Positions 1 to 6,662 of a stretch of DNA of 8,921 nucleotides are shown piece after piece. This DNA comes from Bacillota bacterium (GTDB lineage Bacteria; Bacillota; Clostridia; DSM-8532). Location of the stretch: NCBI GenBank assembly GCA_023446675.1, contig JAEXPO010000410.1, forward strand, positions 1-8,921. Reading direction: 5' to 3'. Numbering within the stretch: position 1 is the stretch's first letter; each line of letters starts with the position of its first letter. The position numbers were made by a program, and so were the translations under genes. Below the pieces are notes generated by a model. It was not told the DNA's origin. It saw only the letters and a program-made list of their open reading frames with translations, and searched no databases.

Positions 1-1930
1 CAGCAGGGGTGTCTAAGGCCTCCAGCGGCTTAAGTTCAAAGCTGCAGCAGCTGTCCGGAGCTTTTTCCCTGAAGAGGAGCAGATAACCCTCCCTGGGGCC
101 TGTTACCGTCTGAAATCCCGTAAAGGCGGTGCCGTCGGGCATATCTCCGATGGAGAAGGTTTGCCCTGAAAATATCCGGCTGCGCTCCTTTTTGTAGACG
201 GCAATGATGTTTTTCAAAAGCTCAATTTCTTTATCATGAAGAGATCCCAGCTCCATCCATAAAAGGGGATTGGCCATCATGACCGAGGCAAACAGATAAT
301 CCATGGAATAAAGTCCCGGTGCAAAGGGATCCCCCTCATAAACCGACCTGTTCCTTGTATTGTTCAAAAGCTCAAACTGAAATTTGCAGGCTGGAAGATA
401 GCGGTTGAGGGACCAAAGATTTTTTAAGGTATTGTGAGGATAATAATTGCCCCAGTCCGTGTACCGGTTTTCAACAAACAGCGTGCCGTACTGCTTTTCA
501 TAAAGATAGCCCAGCCTGTCCTCGGCGGTGATGTCCTGATTGACGGCGATTTGGCCATTGCTTCTTCTGGTTACCAATTCAAGGAATTTTAAATAATTGG
601 CCTCAGCCCGTTTATTTCGTATTTTTACGCCGTCAAGCTTAAAGCAGTCGATGCCGCAGGTTTCGTAATAGCTCAAAAGCAAATGGCTGTCCTTCTCCCA
701 ATGGCAAAAATCCTCACTGGAATCGGGGGAGAACCACAGGCCCAGGCGAATACCTCTTTCCCTGGCATAGTCCGACAGGGGCTTTAACCCGTTGGGAAAT
801 TTGTCCCTGTTTACTGCCCAGAAGTCCGGATCCGTCTTGTGATACCCTTCCCATACGCCGCCGGACTTGAGCTTGGAATTGCTTGTAATGCCCTTTTGCC
901 AGCCGTCGTCAATCTGAACGATATCAACCCCCAGCCGGTGTGCCGTGTCCAGCTCCCTGTAAATAAAGGCTTCACACACCGCCGCGTCCTGATTTCGATC
1001 GCCCCAGGTATTGGACATAATAAAGCTTGCGCCGGAAGGATCCCCTTTGAAAACTTCCCGGTAAAAGCTCCTGTACTGTTCAAAAAGCGTTTCCGGTGCT
1101 CCCAGCCCCAGAGTTTCTCCATAGCTTCGGTAAAAGTTTCCTTTTTTGAGAGGAAGATCTATCCCTGTCCCTGAAAGCGCAGCCTGTCCGTTATGCAGCA
1201 TCAGATCATAGCCCGGATAGCTTATGGCGCTGGAGGGAGTGGGGGCCTCCTTTACCAGAAGGAGCCCCTCGTGCCTGCCGTAATCGTTTATAAGAAAGAG
1301 GCTTCCGGTTAATTTCAGGCTTTCCCGGGAATAGAGAAGCTGCTCCCCTTCAAGTACCAGTGTATCGTGCCTGTCGGTTTTATCATTAAGCGCCACCTTC
1401 TTAACTTTATAATGGCCCTTGGGAGGAAGCATGATAAAGTCAACCGTGTCTGTGGAAGTGCCTGATGCTGCCGAAGAGGCAGGCGGCGGGGTGGTTTCTA
1501 TGCCTGTTGCGGTATCCCCCGGGCCAGGTTCGTCACTAGTTGGCAGAGCCTTTTCACCGAAGGCCTCCGTCTCCCAGTAAAGGCTTATAAAGGGCTGATC
1601 CGGAAAAAGGCTTATATGGAGGCTTACCACACCCTCCGAGCCTGTTCTTTTGAATACGGCTTTCAGAAAAGGCTTGCTAAGGCCGTAATGATTCTCAACC
1701 TGTGCGGCAAAGTCGGAGGAGGCTCCCTCCATGGAAAGACCGAAATCAGGAAAGAGGGGAGCTTTAGTTTCCTCGTTTCCCCACAACCAGCCGGTAGTGG
1801 GCTTAATGGGACCGTGCAGGTGCAGCCGGCCATCACATAGCTCAAAGGTTCTTTGAATGAGGTGGTTTCCTGCAATCAGGTTTTTTCCGTCAAAACGTGC
1901 ATAGCAGTCTTTGTAATTTTGTTCATGCAT
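1..1930 (-). CDS. GH36-like (clan GH-D) alpha-galactosidase-type glycoside hydrolase, C-terminus cut by window
   Basis: The frame is open from an ATG at 1930 to the window edge, giving about 643 residues. GH36 enzymes usually have about 700-730, so perhaps 50-100 C-terminal residues are missing. A good ribosome site (GAGGAA, 1937-1942, 6-base spacer) supports the start. Residues 1 to about 320 look like the N-terminal beta-sandwich domain and the rest like the catalytic barrel. Visible clan GH-D landmarks are VQIDDGW (D341, D342, W344), GLWFSPDS, and CFKLDGVK, where D433 sits at the expected nucleophile position. The usual GH36 acid/base motif (C-x-G-G-G-R-F-D) is absent; NQD (D466) or YTDW (D492) lies in that region instead. 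Residues of about 131-162 form a P/G/S/T-rich linker inside the N-terminal domain. No signal peptide is seen, so it is probably cytoplasmic and acts on imported oligosaccharides. The clan call is fairly safe; the substrate (alpha-galactosides) is inferred. Confidence 0.8.
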   Translation of the reverse strand, partial: MHEQNYKDCYARFDGKNLIAGNHLIQRTFELCDGRLHLHGPIKPTTGWLWGNEETKAPLFPDFGLSMEGASSDFAAQVENHYGLSKPFLKAVFKRTGSEGVVSLHISLFPDQPFISLYWETEAFGEKALPTSDEPGPGDTATGIETTPPPASSAASGTSTDTVDFIMLPPKGHYKVKKVALNDKTDRHDTLVLEGEQLLYSRESLKLTGSLFLINDYGRHEGLLLVKEAPTPSSAISYPGYDLMLHNGQAALSGTGIDLPLKKGNFYRSYGETLGLGAPETLFEQYRSFYREVFKGDPSGASFIMSNTWGDRNQDAAVCEAFIYRELDTAHRLGVDIVQIDDGWQKGITSNSKLKSGGVWEGYHKTDPDFWAVNRDKFPNGLKPLSDYARERGIRLGLWFSPDSSEDFCHWEKDSHLLLSYYETCGIDCFKLDGVKIRNKRAEANYLKFLELVTRRSNGQIAVNQDITAEDRLGYLYEKQYGTLFVENRYTDWGNYYPHNTLKNLWSLNRYLPACKFQFELLNNTRNRSVYEGDPFAPGLYSMDYLFASVMMANPLLWMELGSLHDKEIELLKNIIAVYKKERSRIFSGQTFSIGDMPDGTAFTGFQTVTGPREGYLLLFREKAPDSCCSFELKPLEALDTPA

Positions 1931-1989
1931 GTTAAGTTCCTCACAATTCCTTTATTGTATCTCATATTCCTATCGCTTCAATGATACCT

Positions 1990-2017
1990 ATTATATCAAA
2001 AGCTCGTGGGCATCCAA
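1990..2017 (-). promoter_or_regulatory. Extended -10 promoter of the hydrolase gene
   Basis: On the minus strand TGATATAAT (1998 down to 1990) is a perfect extended -10 element (TGn followed by TATAAT). A weak -35, TTGGAT (2017-2012), lies 16 bases upstream. Transcription would start near 1983, leaving a leader of about 53 bases. The hydrolase can therefore probably be expressed independently of the upstream regulator gene. A short dyad (TGATA-7-TATCA, 1982-1998) covers the -10 and start point and could be an operator. Confidence 0.55.
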
Positions 2018-2028
2018 CCCCTCACTTA

Positions 2029-2054
2029 AGCCAGATTTGCTTACGCAAAGGGCT
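2029..2054 (-). other. Imperfect hairpin after the regulator gene, not a clear terminator
   Basis: On the minus strand AGCC-C-TTTGC-GTAA-GCAAA-TCT-GGCT can fold into a two-part stem just after the regulator stop codon. No run of T follows on either strand, so it is unlikely to be an efficient intrinsic terminator. It may be a weak processing or stabilising structure, and read-through into the hydrolase gene is plausible. Confidence 0.25.
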
Positions 2055-2060
2055 GTTTAA

Positions 2061-4361
2061 TCAAAAAGCAAGCTTCCTGTTAATGCGGTAAGCCTTTGGC
2101 GTCACACCGTATTTTTCTTTAAAGCGCTTAATGTAATAGGCTGAGCTGTTAAAGCCCGCAGAGAAGGCAATTTCATCAATGGTAAGGGCGGTGTTAACCA
2201 AAAGCTCCACGGATTTATCCAGCTTTAAGGCCGTGACATAATCCACAAAGCTGGTGCCGGTTTCTTCACGGAATATCCGGCCCAGGTAGTTAGGGCTTAT
2301 TTGAAAGGCTTCCGCTGTCTGTTCCAGGGAGAGGGCGGCAGACAGGTTCTGACGTATGTAGGTCATAATCTGATCCATAACGGGAAGGCTTCTGTAAGCA
2401 CAACGGTTTTCCAGCAGGCTGAAGCTGTTTCTTATGACATTGAGCAGCCACTGGCCCAGCTCCTCGATGGTATTGCTGTACAGAAACTGTCTGTTAAGCT
2501 CGTCATGGGTTAATTCAGGGGTAAAGAGATTAAGGCTTTTTAAATACTTGGACAAAACATACATTAAGCTTAAAAGCCTTTGATTGCAATGATCATAGGT
2601 ATAGTTTCCAGAGGTGCACAAGCTTATCAGCTCGGCGGTTCTTACCTCCAGAGCCCCCAGCTGACGATCGTTAAGATTCTTTTGAAAATCGTCAATCAGC
2701 TCAAAGGGAATTTCCTGACTGTCACCGTTTAAGGCGTTTATTTCTTCACGCAGAAGGTATTTTCTGCCCGACAGCAGAAATAGGTAGGGCTTAAGCTCCA
2801 TAAGCTCCTGATGGAGCCTGCCGATGGCCGAGGGGCTGGGGCAGTCGGAGCTGATGCAAAGGGAGCAGTGGGTTTTGAGATGATCCCTGCAATACAGATT
2901 AAAGGCCGTAAGGGCACTGTAGAGTGCCGCTTCCTTTTCGGAGGTATAGCTGCACAGGACCGTAACGGAGTAATCAAAGGTTTTTACTCCGTAGAAGGCT
3001 ATTCCGCTGACCTCACTGAGCTTTTCCAAATAGGAGATGAGCTGATAGATCATAAACTCGGTTTTAGGCTCGTGAATACTGCCGGAACGGGGCGGACGGA
3101 GAAAGAGGCAGGCTACGCGGAAGCAGGGGCCGTTAAGCCGCATGTCCAAAAATTCCAGGCTTTCGCTTATAACCCGGCTGTCTGACAGGCTGCCGTTTAA
3201 TAGAGCCTGAATAAAGCCGTACTGCATGGTTTTTTTATTATCGCCGAAGGCTTTTTCATATTGCTGATTGGCGGCGTTTAACCGGTCCAGGGTAAAGCGA
3301 ATATAGGCGTACTCATCCTGAAAACCCTTTTCTGAAGGAGGAAAAAAAGCTCCCCAGCCTTCGTCGGAGGAAACAATCTGCTTAAGGGGCTTATAGAGCT
3401 TGTGGGAAAAGATCCGGGCAAGGACAAGGCCAATGAGCAAAACACCCAGTACGGTAAATGTAAAGGTTAGCTGAAGGGTAGCCGAATCCCTGTAAAAGGT
3501 TTTCATGGAAGTGACGGACAGAATGAGGTAGGTGCTGAAGCGGGAGGGCGCGCAGGAAATGATGTAGGAGCTGTCCCCGTCGGCACGGAAAATAAAGCTG
3601 TCGCCGCTGTTCTGCTCCAGCTCCTTTAAAAGATGGGTCCTGCTCAAGCGGGCATCAAGCTCCGCACTGTCTCCGTATACCACCTCGCTGTCCCGGCTTA
3701 TAAGGTAATAGCCCGTATCCGCCGTTTCATAGCTGGAAAGGATATCCCTTATGGCGGACATGCGAAGCTGGACCGCTACCACACCCCTTGTATTGCTATA
3801 AGAAGCATTTTGAGGGAAGGCGCTGAAAAAGACCAGGGTATCGTCTTCTCTGGGATTCATACCGATCTTTCGCCACCAGGCATTCCCTGTTCTTTTCTCA
3901 GGGGGCTCCCACCAGGCAAGGGTTTCATCCTCACTGTTTAAATAGGTCAGGCCGGTGCCCGAGGACACGGTGAGGTTTGGCTTGCGGTAGTAGATATCAA
4001 TGGATTGGATAATTCCTGAATTGCTGTAGGATACATTTTTAAGGGAGGTATAAACGGCGTTGAGCTTAATGTGCTTATTGAGCTCCGGATCATTGGAAAA
4101 GGAGGTTACGCTGGGATAGAGCCTCTCGTTTCCAATGAGCTCGGTAAAGGTATAAAGCGCCGGTGAAAAGAATTTTTGATCCAGGTAGCTCGCAATTTGC
4201 TGGATTAATATTTTATTATGCCGCTCAATGGCATTATCGTAATTGCGAATGAGGAAGAGATAGGTTATCCCACCCATTAGCAGGGAAACAATGGATACGG
4301 CGCTAAAAAAATACAATATGGTTTTTCCTTTAATGGAAGTCAGCTTTTTGAATGTCAGCAT
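2061..4361 (-). CDS. Membrane-anchored sensor with C-terminal AraC-type DNA-binding domain (YtdP/YesS-like)
   Basis: This 766-residue protein has a transmembrane helix at about 15-37, an extracytoplasmic region of about 250 residues, a second helix at about 298-317, a cytoplasmic middle region, and an AraC/XylS double helix-turn-helix at 662-766. The first HTH covers about 676-700 (LSLEQTAEAFQISPNYLGRIF) and the second about 726-752, ending with the family signature AFSAGFNSSAYYIKRFKEKYGVTPKAYR. The layout matches one-component membrane AraC regulators of Bacillota such as B. subtilis YtdP and YesS, which accompany LplABC-type importers and glycan genes; the outer domain is probably Cache-like (inference). 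An in-frame TGA lies just upstream of the ATG, so that start or a later one must be used. The AAGGAGG site (4377-4383) has a rather long 15-base spacer. It probably activates the divergent transporter operon and perhaps the downstream hydrolase. Confidence 0.93.
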   Translation of the reverse strand: MLTFKKLTSIKGKTILYFFSAVSIVSLLMGGITYLFLIRNYDNAIERHNKILIQQIASYLDQKFFSPALYTFTELIGNERLYPSVTSFSNDPELNKHIKLNAVYTSLKNVSYSNSGIIQSIDIYYRKPNLTVSSGTGLTYLNSEDETLAWWEPPEKRTGNAWWRKIGMNPREDDTLVFFSAFPQNASYSNTRGVVAVQLRMSAIRDILSSYETADTGYYLISRDSEVVYGDSAELDARLSRTHLLKELEQNSGDSFIFRADGDSSYIISCAPSRFSTYLILSVTSMKTFYRDSATLQLTFTFTVLGVLLIGLVLARIFSHKLYKPLKQIVSSDEGWGAFFPPSEKGFQDEYAYIRFTLDRLNAANQQYEKAFGDNKKTMQYGFIQALLNGSLSDSRVISESLEFLDMRLNGPCFRVACLFLRPPRSGSIHEPKTEFMIYQLISYLEKLSEVSGIAFYGVKTFDYSVTVLCSYTSEKEAALYSALTAFNLYCRDHLKTHCSLCISSDCPSPSAIGRLHQELMELKPYLFLLSGRKYLLREEINALNGDSQEIPFELIDDFQKNLNDRQLGALEVRTAELISLCTSGNYTYDHCNQRLLSLMYVLSKYLKSLNLFTPELTHDELNRQFLYSNTIEELGQWLLNVIRNSFSLLENRCAYRSLPVMDQIMTYIRQNLSAALSLEQTAEAFQISPNYLGRIFREETGTSFVDYVTALKLDKSVELLVNTALTIDEIAFSAGFNSSAYYIKRFKEKYGVTPKAYRINRKLAF

Positions 4362-4394
4362 GCTTAACGTTCACTTCCTCCTTACGGGGAATGG

Positions 4395-4422
4395 TTGAAA
4401 GAAAAGGCCGGATGCTTAAAAT
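4395..4422 (+). promoter_or_regulatory. Candidate promoter of the transporter operon
   Basis: TTGAAA (4395-4400) is followed, after 16 bases, by TAAAAT (4417-4422); each matches the sigma-A consensus at five of six positions. The start would be near 4430, giving a leader of almost 300 bases that contains the terminator-like hairpin at 4589-4625. It lies inside the regulator's own 5' leader, so the two divergent transcripts would overlap by about 25 bases. The weaker -10s nearer the gene are alternatives. Confidence 0.42.
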
Positions 4423-4460
4423 ATCAGAATGCGGCGGAAGATTTGCCGTGCCGCCCAATT

Positions 4461-4489
4461 AATATAACACAGACAGGGGTGCTTTTCAA
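4461..4489 (-). promoter_or_regulatory. Sigma-A-type promoter of the AraC regulator gene
   Basis: On the minus strand TTGAAA (4489-4484), a 17-base spacer and TATATT (4466-4461) form a near-consensus promoter, five of six matches in each hexamer. Transcription would start near 4453, about 92 bases before the ATG at 4361. The -35 is embedded in a CTTTTC-AAT-GAAAAG inverted repeat, a possible site for autoregulation. Confidence 0.7.
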
Positions 4490-4496
4490 TGAAAAG
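4482..4496. repeat. Perfect 6-bp inverted repeat over the regulator -35
   Basis: CTTTTC (4482-4487), AAT, GAAAAG (4491-4496). It covers the -35 of the minus-strand promoter and, if transcription starts near 4430, would form a hairpin in the transporter leader. It could be an operator or RNA structure; chance is also possible because the area is purine-rich. Confidence 0.4.
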
Positions 4497-4561
4497 GGAA
4501 AGGAGTATTCAGTTAAAATCAGCCTGTATAAGGGGTTTCAAGGGACTTAGTGTTGAAAGTT

Positions 4562-4586
4562 ACTATAAGTGTGGATTTTTTATAGT
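4562..4586. repeat. Perfect 7-bp inverted repeat just upstream of the leader terminator
   Basis: ACTATAA (4562-4568) and TTATAGT (4580-4586) are exact inverted repeats separated by 11 bases. The element ends three bases before the terminator-like stem starts. As DNA it could be a regulator site; as RNA it would be an AT-rich hairpin in tandem with the terminator. Confidence 0.4.
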
Positions 4587-4588
4587 CC

Positions 4589-4625
4589 AAAAGGAAAGAG
4601 GGTTTAACGATCCCCTTTCTTTTTT
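4589..4625 (+). terminator. Intrinsic-terminator-like hairpin in the transporter leader (possible attenuator)
   Basis: The arms at 4589-4602 and 4612-4624 pair over 13 positions, with A4599 bulged, one G-T wobble and the 9-base loop TTTAACGAT. The T-tract (4620-4625) forms part of the lower stem and continues as ATTT. Transcription on the plus strand would meet it about 100 bases before the first permease. No plus-strand gene ends upstream, so it is either an attenuator of the transporter operon or the end of a short leader RNA. On the minus strand no comparable T-tract follows. Confidence 0.6.
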
Positions 4626-4675
4626 ATTTACCGTTAGGAGAGGGGGAGGTATGCTTTTTTTGCGGAGGCTGTTCC

Positions 4676-4711
4676 ATGGCTTTGGGGTCTTGCGCGGAAT
4701 CTTATTTCTAA
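4676..4711 (+). CDS. Possible 11-residue leader peptide ORF
   Basis: ATG at 4676 opens an 11-codon frame (MALGSCAESYF) preceded by GGAGG (4664-4668) at a 7-base spacing. Its TAA (4709-4711) overlaps the AAGGAGG ribosome site of the first permease, a layout that would allow translational coupling. Short frames like this arise by chance, and the peptide has no recognisable motif or run of regulatory codons, so the call is tentative. Confidence 0.22.
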   Translation: MALGSCAESYF

Positions 4712-4716
4712 GGAGG
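4710..4716 (+). promoter_or_regulatory. Ribosome binding site fixing a TTG start for the first permease
   Basis: AAGGAGG sits seven bases before TTG (4724-4726). No ATG in this frame is equally well placed, so the non-ATG start is supported by this strong site. Confidence 0.85.
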
Positions 4717-4723
4717 AACGTTT

Positions 4724-5692
4724 TTGGAAGCGATAAAAGCCGGGACGGCAAAAGCTCTGCCCAATAGAAAAGGAATAGGGGATCGCCTGCTTAAAGGCTT
4801 GAAGGAATACTGGAAATACAGGTATCTTGTAATTCTTTTTATTCCAGCTGTTTTGTATTACGCCCTATTTCGGTACGGACCCTTGTACGGCATTCAGATT
4901 GCCTTTAAAAACTATATTTTTAAGCTTGGTATTACAGGCAGCCCGTGGGTGGGCTTGGATAATTTTATTACCCTTTTTTCCATACAAAGCTTCAGGGAGG
5001 TATTCTTTAATACCTTAATTATAAGCCTCTACAAGCTGGTGTTTACTTTTCCCGCGCCTATTGTCTTTGCCATACTTTTAAGCGAGCTTCGCGGCCTGCG
5101 CTTTAAAAAAACGGTTCAAAGCATCAGCTACCTGCCGCATTTTGTATCCTGGGTTATACTGGGAGGCCTGTTCCTTCAATTCCTTTCACCGTCAACGGGG
5201 CCAATTAACCAGGCTTTAAAAAGCCTGGGCCTGGAGCCTGTTTATTTTCTGGCGGATCCCAAATGGTTCAGAAGTGTCCTGGTGATATCGTCGCTGTGGA
5301 AGGGTGTGGGCTGGGGTTCTATTATTTACCTGGCATCCATTTCCTCCATTGATCCCGAGCTGTATGAAGCGGCGGAAATGGACGGAGCGGGACGCTTGCG
5401 GAAAATATGGAACATCACCCTGCCTTCCTTAGTTCCTGTCATTACCATCATGCTTATCTTTGCCATAGGGGGCATTGTCAATGACGACTTCGATCAGGTG
5501 TTTAACCTGTACACCCCCGCCGTTTACCGGGTTGGGGATGTTTTGAGCACCTACCCCTACCGCATCCGCCTGGTGGATTTAAGATACAGCTTCTCAACGG
5601 CAGTTGGGCTTTTCAAAAACGTGCTGGCCTTTGTTCTCATCCTGGGAGCCAATGGGGCAGCCAAGCGCATCAACGAGTACGGCATATGGTGA
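4724..5692 (+). CDS. Sugar ABC transporter permease, LplB/YteP-like (CUT1, MalF-type)
   Basis: This 322-residue inner-membrane protein starts at TTG behind a strong ribosome site. After a basic N-terminus (1-32), the first membrane segment is at about 33-50, followed by the family-typical RYGPLYGIQIAFKNY, and several further segments (about 97-120, 137-155, 185-205, 238-252, 296-310). The EAA loop that docks to the ATPase is YEAAEMDGAGRLRKIWNITLP (214-234), with E215, A216, A217 and G221 in place. The C-terminal stretch DQVFNLYTPAVY through to INEYGIW is characteristic of LplB-type oligosaccharide permeases. It should pair with the permease 13 bases downstream. No ATPase gene is present; in Bacillota such importers often use a shared MsmX-type ATPase (established for B. 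subtilis, inferred here). Confidence 0.95.
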   Translation: MEAIKAGTAKALPNRKGIGDRLLKGLKEYWKYRYLVILFIPAVLYYALFRYGPLYGIQIAFKNYIFKLGITGSPWVGLDNFITLFSIQSFREVFFNTLIISLYKLVFTFPAPIVFAILLSELRGLRFKKTVQSISYLPHFVSWVILGGLFLQFLSPSTGPINQALKSLGLEPVYFLADPKWFRSVLVISSLWKGVGWGSIIYLASISSIDPELYEAAEMDGAGRLRKIWNITLPSLVPVITIMLIFAIGGIVNDDFDQVFNLYTPAVYRVGDVLSTYPYRIRLVDLRYSFSTAVGLFKNVLAFVLILGANGAAKRINEYGIW

Positions 5693-5705
5693 GGGGGAAG
5701 AGCTT

Positions 5706-6584
5706 ATGAAAAGTCTTTTAAAGAGAAGAACGGCAGGGGATTGGTTCTTTGATCAGTTTAACATCCTGTTTATGATCCTTTTTTGCATCGCCACGGTTTA
5801 TCCTTTTTTATATCTTATATCCATGTCCTTCGGAGGCTCGGCCAATATGGGTTTTTCCCTGATACCCGCCCATGCGGAAACGGAAGCCTATCTGAGGGTG
5901 TTCAGCAACAAGCACATTGCTACCGGCTTTTTCAATTCGGTAAAACGAACCTTGCTGGGAACGGGAATAACTTTGTTTTTTACCATCTGCACAGCCTATG
6001 CGCTGTCTAAAAAGCATTTTCCCAACCGAACCTTCTGGACGGGCTTCATTGTCTTTACCATGTTTTTCTCCGGTGGGCTTATCCCGGAGTACCTGCTCGT
6101 AAGGGGTCTGGGAATCTACAATTCCCTATGGGCCATGATACTTCCGGGGCTGATTAGTGCCTACAACATGATAATCATGCGCAATTCCTTCATGAGCCTG
6201 CCCTATGGACTGGAGGAATCGGCGAAAATTGACGGGGCAAACGATATTGTGATCTTGTTTCGTATTGTGGTGCCGGTGTCTGTTCCCATTATAGCCACGG
6301 TTGCCCTTTGGACCTCGGTAGGGCACTGGAATGCCTGGTTTGACTGTATGATTTATATACAGGACACCTCCCGGCAGGTGCTTCAGATCATTTTGCGCCG
6401 AATTGTACTGGAGGGCACTTCACAGCTTATGGAGCTCAATAGCTCCGTGGATACGGGTACTGCAAGCCCCGATTCCATTAAGGCGGCTACCATCATAGTA
6501 GCCACCATTCCCATACTGCTGGTGTATCCGTTTATTCAAAAGTATTTTGTAAAGGGTATTATGGTTGGCTCCCTCAAGGGATGA
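5706..6584 (+). CDS. Sugar ABC transporter permease, LplC/YtcP-like (CUT1, MalG-type)
   Basis: This 292-residue second permease starts at ATG 5706, with a purine-rich ribosome site (GGGGGAAG, 5693-5700). An in-frame ATG at 5604 would add 34 residues inside the preceding gene and has no such site, so I reject it. Membrane segments lie at about 19-40, 83-100, 110-126, 138-158, 185-203 and 261-277. The EAA loop is LEESAKIDGANDIVILFRIVVP (169-190), with E170, E171, A173, D176 and G177. The C-terminus ending in KGIMVGSLKG is characteristic of LplC/YtcP-type subunits, and the length fits them. It forms the heterodimeric channel with the upstream permease. The 13-base gap to that gene indicates one transcript. 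Confidence 0.95.
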   Translation: MKSLLKRRTAGDWFFDQFNILFMILFCIATVYPFLYLISMSFGGSANMGFSLIPAHAETEAYLRVFSNKHIATGFFNSVKRTLLGTGITLFFTICTAYALSKKHFPNRTFWTGFIVFTMFFSGGLIPEYLLVRGLGIYNSLWAMILPGLISAYNMIIMRNSFMSLPYGLEESAKIDGANDIVILFRIVVPVSVPIIATVALWTSVGHWNAWFDCMIYIQDTSRQVLQIILRRIVLEGTSQLMELNSSVDTGTASPDSIKAATIIVATIPILLVYPFIQKYFVKGIMVGSLKG

Positions 6585-6612
6585 CCAGGAAAGCTTTCCG
6601 CCGACTTATACC

Positions 6613-6621
6613 TGATATAAA
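6613..6621 (+). promoter_or_regulatory. Possible internal promoter for the binding-protein gene
   Basis: TGATATAAA is an extended -10-like element (TGn then TATAAA) in the 78-base gap before the binding protein. There is no good -35. It would start transcription near 6628 and could give extra binding protein relative to the permeases, a common need in such importers. The gap also holds the 12-base palindrome GGAAAGCTTTCC (6588-6599). Confidence 0.3.
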
Positions 6622-6662
6622 ATAAATTATGACCGGCTCATAGAAGCCAAAAGGAGGATTTT

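Larger units (their letters stand above)
4362..4723. other. Divergent control region between the regulator and transporter genes
   Basis: This 362-base stretch holds the regulator promoter, a candidate transporter promoter, three inverted repeats, one of which is terminator-like, and a possible short leader ORF. I see no convincing larger gene. Further weak plus-strand -10-like sequences (TATAAG at 4527-4532 and 4564-4569) lack good -35 elements, which would fit activator-dependent promoters, so the true transporter start point is uncertain. A GGCGG/CCGCC dyad (4433-4437 and 4451-4455) spans the predicted regulator start point. Confidence 0.8.

Noticed and set aside
839..1174. 111-residue plus-strand ORF and other antisense frames in the hydrolase region
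   Set aside because: The minus-strand frame is continuous through 1-1930 with catalytic motifs of a known clan; the others are shadows.
1970..1984. Catabolite-responsive (cre) site near the hydrolase start point
   Set aside because: The sequence around TTGAAGCGATAGG resembles a cre only loosely; the spacing of key bases does not fit the consensus, and no good match is seen in 4362-4723 either.
4489..4767. 92-residue plus-strand ORF, or a 38-codon version from ATG 4651, overlapping the first permease start
   Set aside because: The long version has no good ribosome site and spans the terminator-like hairpin. The short version has purine-rich sequence upstream (AGGAG, GGAGG), but the peptide resembles no family and runs into the permease in another frame.
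5604..5705. Upstream ATG extending the second permease by 34 residues
   Set aside because: It lies inside the first permease gene, lacks a ribosome site, and the ATG at 5706 gives the normal family length with a well-placed site.
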